Of a DNA stretch of 64,000 nt, positions 22,571 to 30,118 are shown one piece after another. The translations under genes and the position numbers were made by a program. Origin of the DNA: Blastococcus saxobsidens DD2 (GTDB taxonomy: Bacteria > Actinomycetota > Actinomycetes > Mycobacteriales > Geodermatophilaceae); NCBI RefSeq assembly GCF_000284015.1, contig NC_016943.1, forward strand, positions 537,541 through 601,540. Reading direction: 5' to 3'. Below the pieces are notes generated by a model. That model made no database searches. It worked only from the letters and a program-made list of their open reading frames with translations, and was not told the origin of the DNA. The stretch's first letter is position 1; every line of letters begins with the position of its first letter.

Positions 22571-23188
22571 ATGAGCGAGGTGCCCGCCGAGCCGGCCGAC
22601 CAGCTGCTGGAGCCGGTCCGCGGCGTCGACCAGCAGCGGGCGGCCGCGGCGGTGCGCGAGCTGCTCCTCGCCATCGGGGAGGACCCCGACCGGCCCGGCC
22701 TCCGGGACACCCCGGACCGGGTCGCCCGCGCGTACGCGGAGACCTTCGCCGGACTCGCCCAGGACCCGTACGACATCCTCGCGACGACGTTCGACGAGGA
22801 CCACGACGAACTGGTGCTGGTCAAGGACATCCCGATGTACTCGACCTGCGAGCATCACCTCGTGCCCTTCCACGGGGTCGCGCACGTGGCCTACATCCCC
22901 GGCGACGACGGTCGGGTCACCGGGCTGTCCAAGCTGGCGCGGCTGGTCGAGGTCTACGCCCGCCGCCCCCAGGTCCAGGAGCGGATGACCCGGCAGATCG
23001 CCGACGCCCTGAACGACGCCCTCAAGCCACGCGGCGCGCTGGTCGTCGTCCAGGCCGAGCACCTGTGCATGGCCATGCGCGGGGTGCGCAAGCCCGGGTC
23101 CTCGACCGTCACCTCCGCGGTCCGCGGGATCTTCCGGGAGAACGCGGCCACCCGCAGCGAGGCGATGAGTCTGGTGCTCGGCCGGTGA
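22571..23188 (+). CDS. folE: GTP cyclohydrolase I
   Basis: 205-aa enzyme converting GTP to 7,8-dihydroneopterin triphosphate, the first step of folate synthesis. Zinc ligands Cys93, His96 ([11 protein letters not shown]) and Cys166 (EHLCMAMRG) are present, as are [15 protein letters not shown] and [23 protein letters not shown]. Start ATG 22571 is preceded by GGGAGCGG; upstream in-frame starts lie inside ftsH. It heads folE-folP-folB-folK-DUF3180 with gaps or overlaps of only a few bases, so a single transcript is likely. Confidence 0.95.
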   Translation: MSEVPAEPADQLLEPVRGVDQQRAAAAVRELLLAIGEDPDRPGLRDTPDRVARAYAETFAGLAQDPYDILATTFDEDHDELVLVKDIPMYSTCEHHLVPFHGVAHVAYIPGDDGRVTGLSKLARLVEVYARRPQVQERMTRQIADALNDALKPRGALVVVQAEHLCMAMRGVRKPGSSTVTSAVRGIFRENAATRSEAMSLVLGR

Positions 23189-23201
23189 GCACGGCCCGGC
23201 G

Positions 23202-24056
23202 ATGACCACGGCCCCCCTGCCGCGGCCGGGACGCTGCCTGGTGATGGGCGTCCTGAACGTCACGCCGGACTCCTTCTCCGACGGCGGGTGCTTCGCCGAC
23301 GCCGCGACCGCGATCGCGCACGGGATGGCGATGCACGCGGCCGGTGCCGACTACGTCGACGTCGGCGGGGAGTCCACCCGCCCCGGCGCCGACCGGGTGG
23401 ACGCCACCGAGGAGTGCCGGCGGGTGCTGCCGGTGATCCGCGAGCTCTCGGCCGCCGGGGTGCGCACCAGCGTCGACACCACCCGCGCCGAGGTCGCCGA
23501 GGCGGCGCTGGATGCCGGCGCTGTGCTGGTCAACGACGTCAGCGGCGGGCTGGCCGACGAGGGCATGGCCAAGCTGGTGGCCGAGACCGGCGCGCCGTGG
23601 GTGCTCATGCACTGGCGCGGCCACAGCCGGGAGATGTACGCGGCCGCGCAGTACGGCGACGTCGTGACCGAGGTGTGCGCCGAGCTCACCGCCCGGGCGG
23701 AGGACGTCGTCGCCGCCGGCGTGCGTCCCGAGCAGCTGGTGCTCGACCCGGGGCTGGGGTTCGCCAAGCGGCCGGAGCACAACTGGGCGCTGCTGGCCGG
23801 ACTCGACCGGGTGGTGGCCCTCGGTCTCCCGGTGCTCGTCGGGGCCTCGCGGAAGTCCTTCCTCGGCCGGCTGCTCGCCGGGCCGGACGGGACACCCCGG
23901 CCGGCCGAGCAGCGGGACGACGCCAGCCTGGCCACCACCGTCCTCGCCGCGGAGGCGGGAGCATGGGGGGTGCGGGTGCACGACGCCGCGGCCTCCGTCG
24001 ACGCGGTACGCACCCTCGACGCCATCCGCAGTGCGAAGGGAGCCCGACATGGTTGA
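23202..24056 (+). CDS. folP: Dihydropteroate synthase
   Basis: 284-aa TIM-barrel enzyme joining p-aminobenzoate to dihydropterin pyrophosphate; the sulfonamide target. Signature NVTPDSFSDGG lies at 19-29, with DVGGESTRPGA, SVDTTRAEVAEAALDAGA, NDVSGG and the pterin-site GASRKSFLGRLL. Length and motifs are complete, so an active enzyme is expected. It overlaps folB by eight bases. Confidence 0.95.
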   Translation: MTTAPLPRPGRCLVMGVLNVTPDSFSDGGCFADAATAIAHGMAMHAAGADYVDVGGESTRPGADRVDATEECRRVLPVIRELSAAGVRTSVDTTRAEVAEAALDAGAVLVNDVSGGLADEGMAKLVAETGAPWVLMHWRGHSREMYAAAQYGDVVTEVCAELTARAEDVVAAGVRPEQLVLDPGLGFAKRPEHNWALLAGLDRVVALGLPVLVGASRKSFLGRLLAGPDGTPRPAEQRDDASLATTVLAAEAGAWGVRVHDAAASVDAVRTLDAIRSAKGARHG

Positions 24057-24426
24057 GCGACGCACCCCCGACCGCATCGCCGTCCACGGCATCCGGGCGC
24101 ACGCCCACCACGGGGTCTACGCCTTCGAACGCGAGCGCGGGCAGATGTTCCGCGTCGACGCCGTCCTGGAGCTGGACACCACCGCCGCGGCCATGGGTGA
24201 CGACCTGACGCGGACGGTCGACTACGCCGACCTCGCCCAGCAGCTGCACGCCGTCCTCAACGGGGAGCCGGTGAACCTGTTGGAGACCCTCGCGCAGAGG
24301 CTGGCCGACGTCTGCCTGCGCAACCAGCTCGTCGAGGCGGTGGAGATCACCGTGCACAAGCCGGAGGCCGAGCTCGGCGTCCCGTTCGACGACGTCACGG
24401 TCACCATCCGGCGCCAGCGCGCATGA
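24049..24426 (+). CDS. folB: Dihydroneopterin aldolase
   Basis: 125-aa enzyme that cleaves 7,8-dihydroneopterin to 6-hydroxymethyl-dihydropterin and glycolaldehyde. GIRAHAHHGVYAFERERGQ matches the FolB active-site start, LTRTVDYADLAQ the mid-motif, and LAQRLADVCL with ITVHKPEA the end, including the conserved Lys. ATG 24049 has an AAGGGAG site and overlaps the folP end; its last bases overlap folK (ATGA). Confidence 0.94.
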   Translation: MVERRTPDRIAVHGIRAHAHHGVYAFERERGQMFRVDAVLELDTTAAAMGDDLTRTVDYADLAQQLHAVLNGEPVNLLETLAQRLADVCLRNQLVEAVEITVHKPEAELGVPFDDVTVTIRRQRA

Positions 24427-24926
24427 GCCGCGCCGTCCTGTCACTGGGGGCCAATCTCGGCGACCGCGCCGGCACGATCCGGACCGCGCTGACCGCACTC
24501 AAGGACGCGGGGCTGGTCGCCCGCTCGACGTTGTACGAGACGCCGCCGTGGGGTCCGGTCGAGCAGTCGCCGTACCTGAACGCCATCGCCGTGGTCCGGG
24601 GCGATCGCGACGCCCGCGGCTGGCTCACCCTGGCCCACGAGCTGGAGCAGGCCGCCGGCCGCACCCGGGAGGTCCGGTGGGGCCCGCGCACGCTCGACGT
24701 CGACGTGGTCACCGTGGCCGGCGACGACGGCGCACCCCTGATCTCCGAGGACCCGGAGCTCACCCTCCCGCACCCGCGGGCGCACGAGCGGGCCTTCGTG
24801 CTGGTCCCATGGCAGACGCTCGACCCCACCGCCGTCCTCCCCGGGCGCGGCGCGGTCGCCGACCTGGTGGCGGCGCTCGACCCGGCCGAGGTGGCCGCGG
24901 TCGTGCGCTGGGACCACCTGCACTGA
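24423..24926 (+). CDS. folK: 2-amino-4-hydroxy-6-hydroxymethyldihydropteridine pyrophosphokinase
   Basis: 167-aa HPPK using ATP to pyrophosphorylate hydroxymethyl-dihydropterin, supplying FolP. Motifs are LSLGANLGDRAGTI, YETPPWGPVEQSPYLNA, the catalytic RWGPRTLDVDVV and LPHPRAHERAFVLVPW. The short inserted TVAGDDGAP loop before LISEDPELTLPHP is ordinary for actinobacteria. Translationally coupled to folB and followed 8 bases on by the DUF3180 gene. Confidence 0.95.
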   Translation: MSRAVLSLGANLGDRAGTIRTALTALKDAGLVARSTLYETPPWGPVEQSPYLNAIAVVRGDRDARGWLTLAHELEQAAGRTREVRWGPRTLDVDVVTVAGDDGAPLISEDPELTLPHPRAHERAFVLVPWQTLDPTAVLPGRGAVADLVAALDPAEVAAVVRWDHLH

Positions 24927-24934
24927 GGCCGGCC

Positions 24935-25447
24935 GTGACCCCCGTCCGTCGCCGTGACCTCGCCGTGCTCGCCCTCGGGCTGGCCGTGGCCGCCTGGCTG
25001 CTGGTCCGCACCTGGTACGGCGACCTCCCGCCGCTGCGCTGGTGGCTGCCGGTCCCGCTCGCCGTCCTCGCCGTCGTCGAGGCCCTGGGGGCCCGCACGC
25101 TCCGCACCAGGCTGGACGCACTGCGGGCGGCCCGCGCCGGGCGCGGCCCGACCGGGCCGGACAGCGCCGCCGTCCGGCCGGTGGAACCGATGCTCGTGGC
25201 CCGCCTCGCCGTGCTCGCCCAGGCCAGCGCCTACGTGGGCGCGGTGTTCGCCGGGATCTGGGCCGGCGTGCTGCTGCACGTCGGGCCGGCGGTGGGCCGG
25301 CTGCAGTACGCCGGCAGCGACACCGTCGCCGCGCTGATCGGCCTGCTGAGCTCGCTCGCCCTGGTCGCCGCCGCCCTGTGGCTGGAGAGCGCCTGCCGGA
25401 TCCCGCCGGAGGAGGAGGGCCCGAACGAAGGCGTCAGCGCCGTGTGA
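24935..25447 (+). CDS. DUF3180 membrane protein
   Basis: 170-aa membrane protein of a family found almost only after folK in actinobacteria (Rv3605c type). GTG 24935 is chosen; upstream frame lies antisense or inside folK. Four hydrophobic segments are seen: 8-26 and 33-47 near the N-terminus, then ~90-112 (AYVGAVFAGIWAGVLLHVG) and ~122-145. The central loop is Arg-rich. Function unknown; its constant link to folate genes suggests a role in pterin or folate handling, but nothing in the sequence proves this. Confidence 0.85.
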   Translation: MTPVRRRDLAVLALGLAVAAWLLVRTWYGDLPPLRWWLPVPLAVLAVVEALGARTLRTRLDALRAARAGRGPTGPDSAAVRPVEPMLVARLAVLAQASAYVGAVFAGIWAGVLLHVGPAVGRLQYAGSDTVAALIGLLSSLALVAAALWLESACRIPPEEEGPNEGVSAV

Positions 25448-25450
25448 TCC

Positions 25451-25534
25451 GTCGTCCTCCGGACGACACCGCGACCCGGAGCCCCCGGTGCGATGAGCGT
25501 GTCCATCGCACCTGCGCGAGACCCTCCGGGCCCC
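25451..25534. repeat. Hairpin plus dispersed GACCCTCCGGGCC repeat
   Basis: Three bases after the DUF3180 stop, GTCGTCC/GGACGAC (25451-25467, TCC loop) repeats the core of the hairpin found after hpt. At 25520-25534 lies a copy of the GACCCTCCGGGCCCC repeat that also occurs twice at 51455-51533. A GTGATCAGG half-site at 25540-25548 resembles one arm of the palindromes at 29407 and 40675. The stretch lies between convergent genes and probably ends both transcripts. Confidence 0.5.
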
Positions 25535-25544
25535 ACTCGCGTGA

Positions 25545-26732
25545 TCAGGCGAGGAGCGCGCCCGCGGTCTCCGGAGCGGCGCCCTCGATGGAGCGGCGCA
25601 GCGCCGCGTGCAGCGACTCGGGGGTGAGGACGCCGAGGAAGTGCTCGCCGTCGAGCACCGCCACCCAGCCCGCCTCGTGCTGCAGCATCGTCGCGAACGC
25701 CGTCTTCAGCGAGGCCTCGCGCGGCACCCAGGCCTCCATCCGCCGGGCCGCCGAGCCCACCGTGCCGGCGCCCTCCGCCCGCTCGAGGGAGAGCCAGCCG
25801 TGCAGGTTGCCGTCGTCATCGAGGACGACGGCCCACCGCGCACCGGAGCTCCGCAGCGTCGACCGGGCGTCGGCGAGGCCGTCGGCCACATGCACCACCG
25901 GTGGCCGCTCGAGGTCGGCGACGTCGATCCCGGTGACCGCCAGCCGCTTGAGGCCCCGGTCGGCGCCGACGAAGTCGGCCACGAAGGCGTTCGCCGGCCG
26001 GCCCAGCAACTCCGCCGGGGTGGCGAACTGCTCCACCCGTCCGCCTTCGCTCATCACCGCGATCCGGTCACCGATCCGCACCGCCTCCTCGATGTCGTGG
26101 GTGACGAAGACGATCGTCTTGCCGACGGCGGCCTGCAGCCGCAGGAACTCCGACTGGAGGCGCTCGCGCACGATCGGGTCGACGGCGGAGAAGGGCTCGT
26201 CCATCAGCAGGACGGTGGGATCGGCCGCCAGCGCCCGGGCCACCCCGGCCCGCTGGCGCTGACCGCCGGACAGCTGGTGCGGGTACCGGTCGCCGTGGAC
26301 GTCGGCATCCAGGCCGACGAGGACCATCAGCTCCTCCACCCGGTCGGCGATCCGGCGCTTGTCCCAGCCCAGCAGGCGCGGCACGGTGCCCACGTTGACC
26401 CGGATGGTCTGGTGCGGGAAGAGCCCGACGTTCTGGATGACGTACCCGATGCGGCGGCGCAGCTTCACCGGGTCGGCTGCGGTGACGTCGTCCTCCCCGA
26501 GCAGGATCCGGCCGGTCGTGGGCTCGATGATCCGGTTGATCATCTTCATCGTGGTGGTCTTGCCGCAGCCCGAGGGGCCCACCAGGACGGTCAGCTCGCC
26601 GGCGGCGAAGGTGAGGTCGAGCTCCTGGACCCCCACCGTGCCGTCGGGGTAGACCTTGCTGACGCCCTCGAGCCGGATGGCCTCGGCGCCCCCGGCGCGT
26701 GCGGGGGAGTGCGGAGGGGCAGTAGCGTCCAC
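25545..26732 (-). CDS. Osmoprotectant (glycine betaine/carnitine/choline) ABC transporter ATP-binding protein with CBS domains
   Basis: 395-aa ATPase of the OpuA/OpuC class. Walker A GPSGCGKT is at 52-59, signature LSGGQRQRAGVARAL, Walker B VLLMDEPFSAVDP, then switch His in FVTHDIEEA. The C-terminal third (~260-390) has two CBS-like modules, which in OpuA sense ionic strength or c-di-AMP; disA lies in the same window. The GTG at 26732 is the only plausible start and leaves 26 bases to the divergent permease gene. Divergence of the ATPase from its own permeases is unusual. Confidence 0.9.
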   Translation of the reverse strand: MDATAPPHSPARAGGAEAIRLEGVSKVYPDGTVGVQELDLTFAAGELTVLVGPSGCGKTTTMKMINRIIEPTTGRILLGEDDVTAADPVKLRRRIGYVIQNVGLFPHQTIRVNVGTVPRLLGWDKRRIADRVEELMVLVGLDADVHGDRYPHQLSGGQRQRAGVARALAADPTVLLMDEPFSAVDPIVRERLQSEFLRLQAAVGKTIVFVTHDIEEAVRIGDRIAVMSEGGRVEQFATPAELLGRPANAFVADFVGADRGLKRLAVTGIDVADLERPPVVHVADGLADARSTLRSSGARWAVVLDDDGNLHGWLSLERAEGAGTVGSAARRMEAWVPREASLKTAFATMLQHEAGWVAVLDGEHFLGVLTPESLHAALRRSIEGAAPETAGALLA

Positions 26733-26758
26733 GAGATGGCCTTCCTGGGGAGCGCCCG

Positions 26759-27457
26759 GTGCTGAGCGCGGCGAGCCGGAACGCGCTCGCGGTCGATGCG
26801 GCGCCGAACCCGTGGTTCGACCCGTCCTACGTGACGTCGAACTGGGACTCCATTGTGGGCTACCTGGGCGAGCACGTCAGGCTGACCGCCGCCGCCGTCC
26901 TGCTGGGCGCGCTCATCGCGCTGCCCCTGGCCCTGCTGGCGCGGCGCAGCCGCTGGCTCGCCGGGCCGGTGCTCGGCCTGTCGACGCTGATCTACACCAT
27001 CCCGTCGCTGGCGATGTTCGCGTTCGTCTTCCCGTTCACCGGCCTGACGGCGACGACGGTGCTGATCGGGCTGGTGCTGTACACGCTGGTCATCCTGGTC
27101 CGGAACTTCCTGACCGGGCTGCAGTCCGTGCCGGCCGACGTGCGCGAAGCGGCCCGCGGCATGGGCTACGGGGCGGGCCGGCTGCTGTGGCAGGTCGAGC
27201 TGCCGCTGGCGCTGCCGGCCTTCATCGCGGGGCTCCGGGTGGCCACCGTGTCCACCGTGGCGCTCACCACGGTGGGTGTCATCGTCGGCCACGGGGGCCT
27301 GGGGCAGCTCATCGTGGGCGGGTTCAACGCGAACTTCTACCGGGCGGAGATCGTCACCGGCGCCGTCGGCTGCGTGCTGCTGGCCCTCCTGGCCGACCTG
27401 CTGCTGGCCGGAGCCGAGCGCGTGCTGACCCCGTGGGCGAGGCGGGCGCGCTCGTGA
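26759..27457 (+). CDS. Osmoprotectant ABC transporter permease (first)
   Basis: 232-aa OpuCB/ProW-like inner-membrane permease with about five or six helices. The EAA loop is visible as EAARGMGYGAGRLLWQVELPLALPAFIAGLRVA, the contact site for the ATPase. GTG 26759 follows CTGGGGAG. The gene overlaps the next permease (GTGA). Together with the divergent ATPase, second permease and binding protein it forms a four-part importer for compatible solutes. Confidence 0.9.
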   Translation: MLSAASRNALAVDAAPNPWFDPSYVTSNWDSIVGYLGEHVRLTAAAVLLGALIALPLALLARRSRWLAGPVLGLSTLIYTIPSLAMFAFVFPFTGLTATTVLIGLVLYTLVILVRNFLTGLQSVPADVREAARGMGYGAGRLLWQVELPLALPAFIAGLRVATVSTVALTTVGVIVGHGGLGQLIVGGFNANFYRAEIVTGAVGCVLLALLADLLLAGAERVLTPWARRARS

Positions 27458-28182
27458 ACCTGTTCCAGGAGGCGCTCCGCTACCTCAACGACCCGTTCAA
27501 CTGGACCCGTGATGGCGGCATCCTGGATCTGCTCGGAGAGCACCTGCGGATCTCGGCCTCCGCGGTGCTGGTCGCGATGCTGCTCGCCCTGCCGGTGGGC
27601 ATGTTGCTCGGGCACACCGGCCGCGGCGGCGGTTTCACCGTGGCGCTGTCGAACGTCTCCCGGGCCATTCCGACGCTGGCGCTGCTCACGATCTTCGCGG
27701 TCACCCCCATCGGTTTCGGGCCCACGGCCACGACGATCGCCCTGGCGGTGTTCGCCGTCCCGCCGATCCTCACCAACACGTACGTGGGTTTCCGCTCCGT
27801 CGACCGGGACGTCGTCGAGGCGTCGCGCGCGATGGGCATGAACGGCCGCCAGGTGGTGCTGCGCGCCGAACTGCCGCTGGCGGCCCCGCTGGTGATGACC
27901 GGGGTCCGGACGGCCGCGGTCCAGGTCGTCGCGACGGCGACGCTGGCGGCCCTGGTCGCCGGCGGCGGGCTCGGGCGGATCATCACTCTGGCGTTCGCGC
28001 AGCAGGACTACGGGGCGGTGCTCGCCGGCGCCGTCCTGGTCGCGCTCCTGGCGGTGCTCACCGAGGCGGTGCTCGCCACGCTCGCCTGGGCAATGACGCC
28101 CGGACCCCGGCGGCTCTGGCCCGTGGCGCGCGGACGGACAGCGAGCGACCCCCGACTCTCTGCATTCGCGCGACCGCGGTAG
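27454..28182 (+). CDS. Osmoprotectant ABC transporter permease (second)
   Basis: 242-aa paralogue of the upstream permease (OpuCD-like), starting at GTG 27454 inside the first gene's stop. Five or six hydrophobic segments begin around residue 30; the EAA loop reads EASRAMGMNGRQVVLRAELPLAAPLVMTGVRTA. Having two related permeases in tandem is the normal OpuC arrangement, forming a heterodimeric channel. The C-terminal ~20 residues are Arg/Pro-rich and not conserved. A 146-base gap precedes the binding-protein gene. Confidence 0.9.
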   Translation: MNLFQEALRYLNDPFNWTRDGGILDLLGEHLRISASAVLVAMLLALPVGMLLGHTGRGGGFTVALSNVSRAIPTLALLTIFAVTPIGFGPTATTIALAVFAVPPILTNTYVGFRSVDRDVVEASRAMGMNGRQVVLRAELPLAAPLVMTGVRTAAVQVVATATLAALVAGGGLGRIITLAFAQQDYGAVLAGAVLVALLAVLTEAVLATLAWAMTPGPRRLWPVARGRTASDPRLSAFARPR

Positions 28183-28202
28183 CCGCGGGTGCGGTAACGG
28201 AA

Positions 28203-28252
28203 GTGCAACAGGTCCCGGTCTCGGTTGCACACAACTGGTCGGGCAGGTTGCA
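28203..28252. promoter_or_regulatory. GTTGCA repeats upstream of binding-protein gene
   Basis: GTGCAAC at 28203-28209 and GTTGCAC at 28224-28230 form a 7-bp inverted repeat with a 14-base spacer, and a third GGTTGCA lies at 28246-28252. The stretch is less GC-rich than its surroundings and lies ~80-120 bases before the ATG. It could be an operator for a dimeric regulator or part of the promoter; no regulator gene is adjacent. Confidence 0.35.
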
Positions 28253-28328
28253 TGTGGCTCGCGGGAACTCCCGCCAGACACGCGTGGCAGCCGGCTGCCA
28301 CGGGACACAGAAGGCGGGGCGTCAGGAC

Positions 28329-29327
28329 ATGCGCGCACGCATCCGGTACATCACTCCGTTCGCCGTCGCGGTCGCCCTGACCGCGGCCTGCGGCGAGTCG
28401 GGTTCCTCGGGCACCGGCGGGGGTGGCGCGGGCGGCGAGACGGCGGCCTCCGGCGACGCCTGCGCCCCGGTCCCCGGCGACCAGCTGGTGGTCCTCGAGG
28501 ACGACCGCAACCTGCAGAACGCCGACAACATCATCCCGGCGGTGAACGCGGCGGCAGCTCAGGCCAACCCCGCCCTGCTGCCGGCCCTCGACGAGGTGTC
28601 CGCGGCTCTCACCACCGACGAGCTGGTGGCGATGAACGCCGCCGTCGACGTCCAGCGGCAGAGCGCCGAGGAGGTCGCCGCCGCGTGGGTCGAGGAGAAC
28701 ATCGACACCGCCGGCCTGGAGCAGGGGAGCGGAACCGTCGTGGTCGGCGGCGCGAACTTCACCGAGTCCACGATCCTGGCCACCATCTACGCCGACGTGC
28801 TCGACGCCGCGGGCTTCGACGCCTCCGTGCAGGAGGTCGGCAACCGGGAGCTGTACCTGCCGGCGCTGCAGAGCGGGGAGATCCAGGTCTTCCCGGAGTA
28901 CCTCTCGACCGCCACGGAGTTCCTCGAGGGCGACGACGCCAACCAGGTCGCGTCCGGCGACGTCGACGCCACCGTCGAGGCCCTCACGCCGCTGGCCGAG
29001 GAGGCCGGGCTGGTGTTCGGCCAGCCCTCCGAGGCGGCCGACCAGAACGCCTTCGCCGTCACCCAGGCCTTCGCCGACGAGCTGGGGGTCAGCACCCTCT
29101 CCGAGCTGGCCGAAGCCTGTGGGGACGGTTCCCTGGTCCTGGGCGGCCCGGGCGAATGCCCGGAGCGGCCGTTCTGCCAGCCGGGTCTGGAGGAGACCTA
29201 CGGCCTGGAGTTCGACAGCTTCCGGGAGCTCGACGCCGGTGGGCCGCTGACGAAGGCTGCCCTCGAGCAGGGGGAGATCTCCCTGGGCCTGGTGTTCAGC
29301 TCCGACGGCGCCCTCGCCCAGGGCTGA
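28329..29327 (+). CDS. Osmoprotectant-binding lipoprotein, apparently circularly permuted
   Basis: 332-aa lipoprotein of the OpuAC/ProX (type II binding protein) family. The signal peptide MRARIRYITPFAVAVALTAA ends at lipobox Cys21, followed by a Gly/Ser linker. Residues 52-130 (QLVVLEDDRNLQNADNIIP ... SAALTTDELVAMNAAVD) match what is normally the C-terminal segment. Residues 136-332 (VVVGGANFTEST ... CPERPFCQPGLEETYG ... LEQGEISLGLVFSSDGALA) match the normal N-terminal and middle parts. The C-terminus stops exactly where QLVVLEDD would usually follow, so the chain looks permuted without loss. ATG 28329 is preferred to a GTG at 28203, which would bury the signal peptide. Confidence 0.88.
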   Translation: MRARIRYITPFAVAVALTAACGESGSSGTGGGGAGGETAASGDACAPVPGDQLVVLEDDRNLQNADNIIPAVNAAAAQANPALLPALDEVSAALTTDELVAMNAAVDVQRQSAEEVAAAWVEENIDTAGLEQGSGTVVVGGANFTESTILATIYADVLDAAGFDASVQEVGNRELYLPALQSGEIQVFPEYLSTATEFLEGDDANQVASGDVDATVEALTPLAEEAGLVFGQPSEAADQNAFAVTQAFADELGVSTLSELAEACGDGSLVLGGPGECPERPFCQPGLEETYGLEFDSFRELDAGGPLTKAALEQGEISLGLVFSSDGALAQG

Positions 29328-29348
29328 ACGCTCGCCCAGGGCTGAACC
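29313..29348 (+). repeat. 18-bp tandem duplication across a stop codon
   Basis: CTCGCCCAGGGCTGAACG at 29313-29330 is followed at once by CTCGCCCAGGGCTGAACC at 29331-29348. The first copy encodes the last residues and stop of the binding protein; the second is a non-coding echo. It looks like recent slippage. Confidence 0.8.
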
Positions 29349-29366
29349 CTCTCCTGGCTCACCGTC

Positions 29367-29429
29367 GGGGGTCCTGGCTCACCGTCGACGCTGAGCCAGG
29401 ACCCCCGATGATCAGGTCACCTGATCATC
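29367..29429. repeat. Palindromic element at convergent 3' ends (copy A)
   Basis: Two abutting inverted repeats fill the gap between the convergent binding-protein and DUF1684 genes. First, GGGGGTCCTGGCTCA pairs with TGAGCCAGGACCCCC (29367-29406); its inner bases CGTCGACG also pair. Second, GATGATCAGGT and ACCTGATCATC surround one base (29407-29429), and the DUF1684 stop lies on its edge. A 15-base partial copy (TCCTGGCTCACCGTC) precedes it at 29352-29366. A closely related array lies at 40675-40756. Probable bidirectional terminator. Confidence 0.75.
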
Positions 29430-30036
29430 AGGGGTACCAGCCGCCGGGGGGCAGCAGCTCCCCGGCGGCGACGGCGGCGCCGACCCGGTTGCCCTCCGGG
29501 GCCAGGGGGCAGGACCAGCGCGGGTCGTAGGCGCACGACGGGTGGTAGGCGAAGTTGAGGTCGACCACCAGCCGGTCGTCGTTCCCGCCCAGGTCGGCGC
29601 CCTTCACGGTGTCCAGCAGGTAGCGTCCCCCGCCGTACGTGGTGTCCCCGGCACTGCCGTCCCGCAGCGGAAGGAACACCCCGCCGCCGTAGAGCGCCAC
29701 CCACCAGACGTCGAGCCGGCCCACGCCCGGCAGCGTCACCGCGCCGATCCGCTCCAGGGGCACCACGCCGTCGGCGGCCGTCGGCACCTCGAGCCGCAGG
29801 GGCGCGGCCGGCTCCACCACCGGCTCGAAGCGCAGCGCCGGTTCGTACGGCGCGTGCGGCAGTCCGGTGAACGCGGCCCGTGCGGCGGTGTCGAGCGGTG
29901 ACTGCGGATGGCCGGCGAACAGCTCGTCCCGCCCGTCCCGCCACCGGCGCCAGCCGGCCTCCGGATCGGCGGTGTCGCGTACCGCGGCGTGCAGGGCGGC
30001 CACCCGGCGGCGCCAGTCGAGGAGGGAGAGGGTCAC
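29428..30036 (-). CDS. DUF1684 family protein
   Basis: 202-aa soluble protein of the DUF1684 family, widespread in actinobacteria and bacteroidetes. Typical blocks are WRRWRDGRDELFAGHPQSPL near the N-terminus, YEPALRFEPVV, a DTTYGGGRYLLDTVKGA segment, and the conserved VVDLNFAYHPSCAYDPRWSCPLAPEGN near the C-terminus with two Cys. No signal peptide or membrane helix is seen. The function is not established. It is a single gene, convergent with the osmoprotectant operon and divergent from the coiled-coil gene 82 bases away. Confidence 0.85.
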   Translation of the reverse strand: MTLSLLDWRRRVAALHAAVRDTADPEAGWRRWRDGRDELFAGHPQSPLDTAARAAFTGLPHAPYEPALRFEPVVEPAAPLRLEVPTAADGVVPLERIGAVTLPGVGRLDVWWVALYGGGVFLPLRDGSAGDTTYGGGRYLLDTVKGADLGGNDDRLVVDLNFAYHPSCAYDPRWSCPLAPEGNRVGAAVAAGELLPPGGWYP

Positions 30037-30106
30037 CCCAGCACTGTGACATCTGCGGCCACGCTCGGCACGGGCGCGGATGCTGCCCGTGAGCGCCGCT
30101 CGTCGC

Positions 30107-30112
30107 TACCCT
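30107..30112 (+). promoter_or_regulatory. -10 box of leaderless coiled-coil gene
   Basis: TACCCT six bases before the ATG at 30119 matches the TAnnnT -10 pattern at leaderless spacing. No ribosome site is present, which supports leaderless translation. Confidence 0.5.
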
Positions 30113-30118
30113 GGGGCC

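Noticed and set aside
28203-28328. Upstream GTG start (28203) for the binding protein
   Set aside because: It would place 42 charged residues before a good lipoprotein signal peptide; the GTG lies in the repeat region instead.
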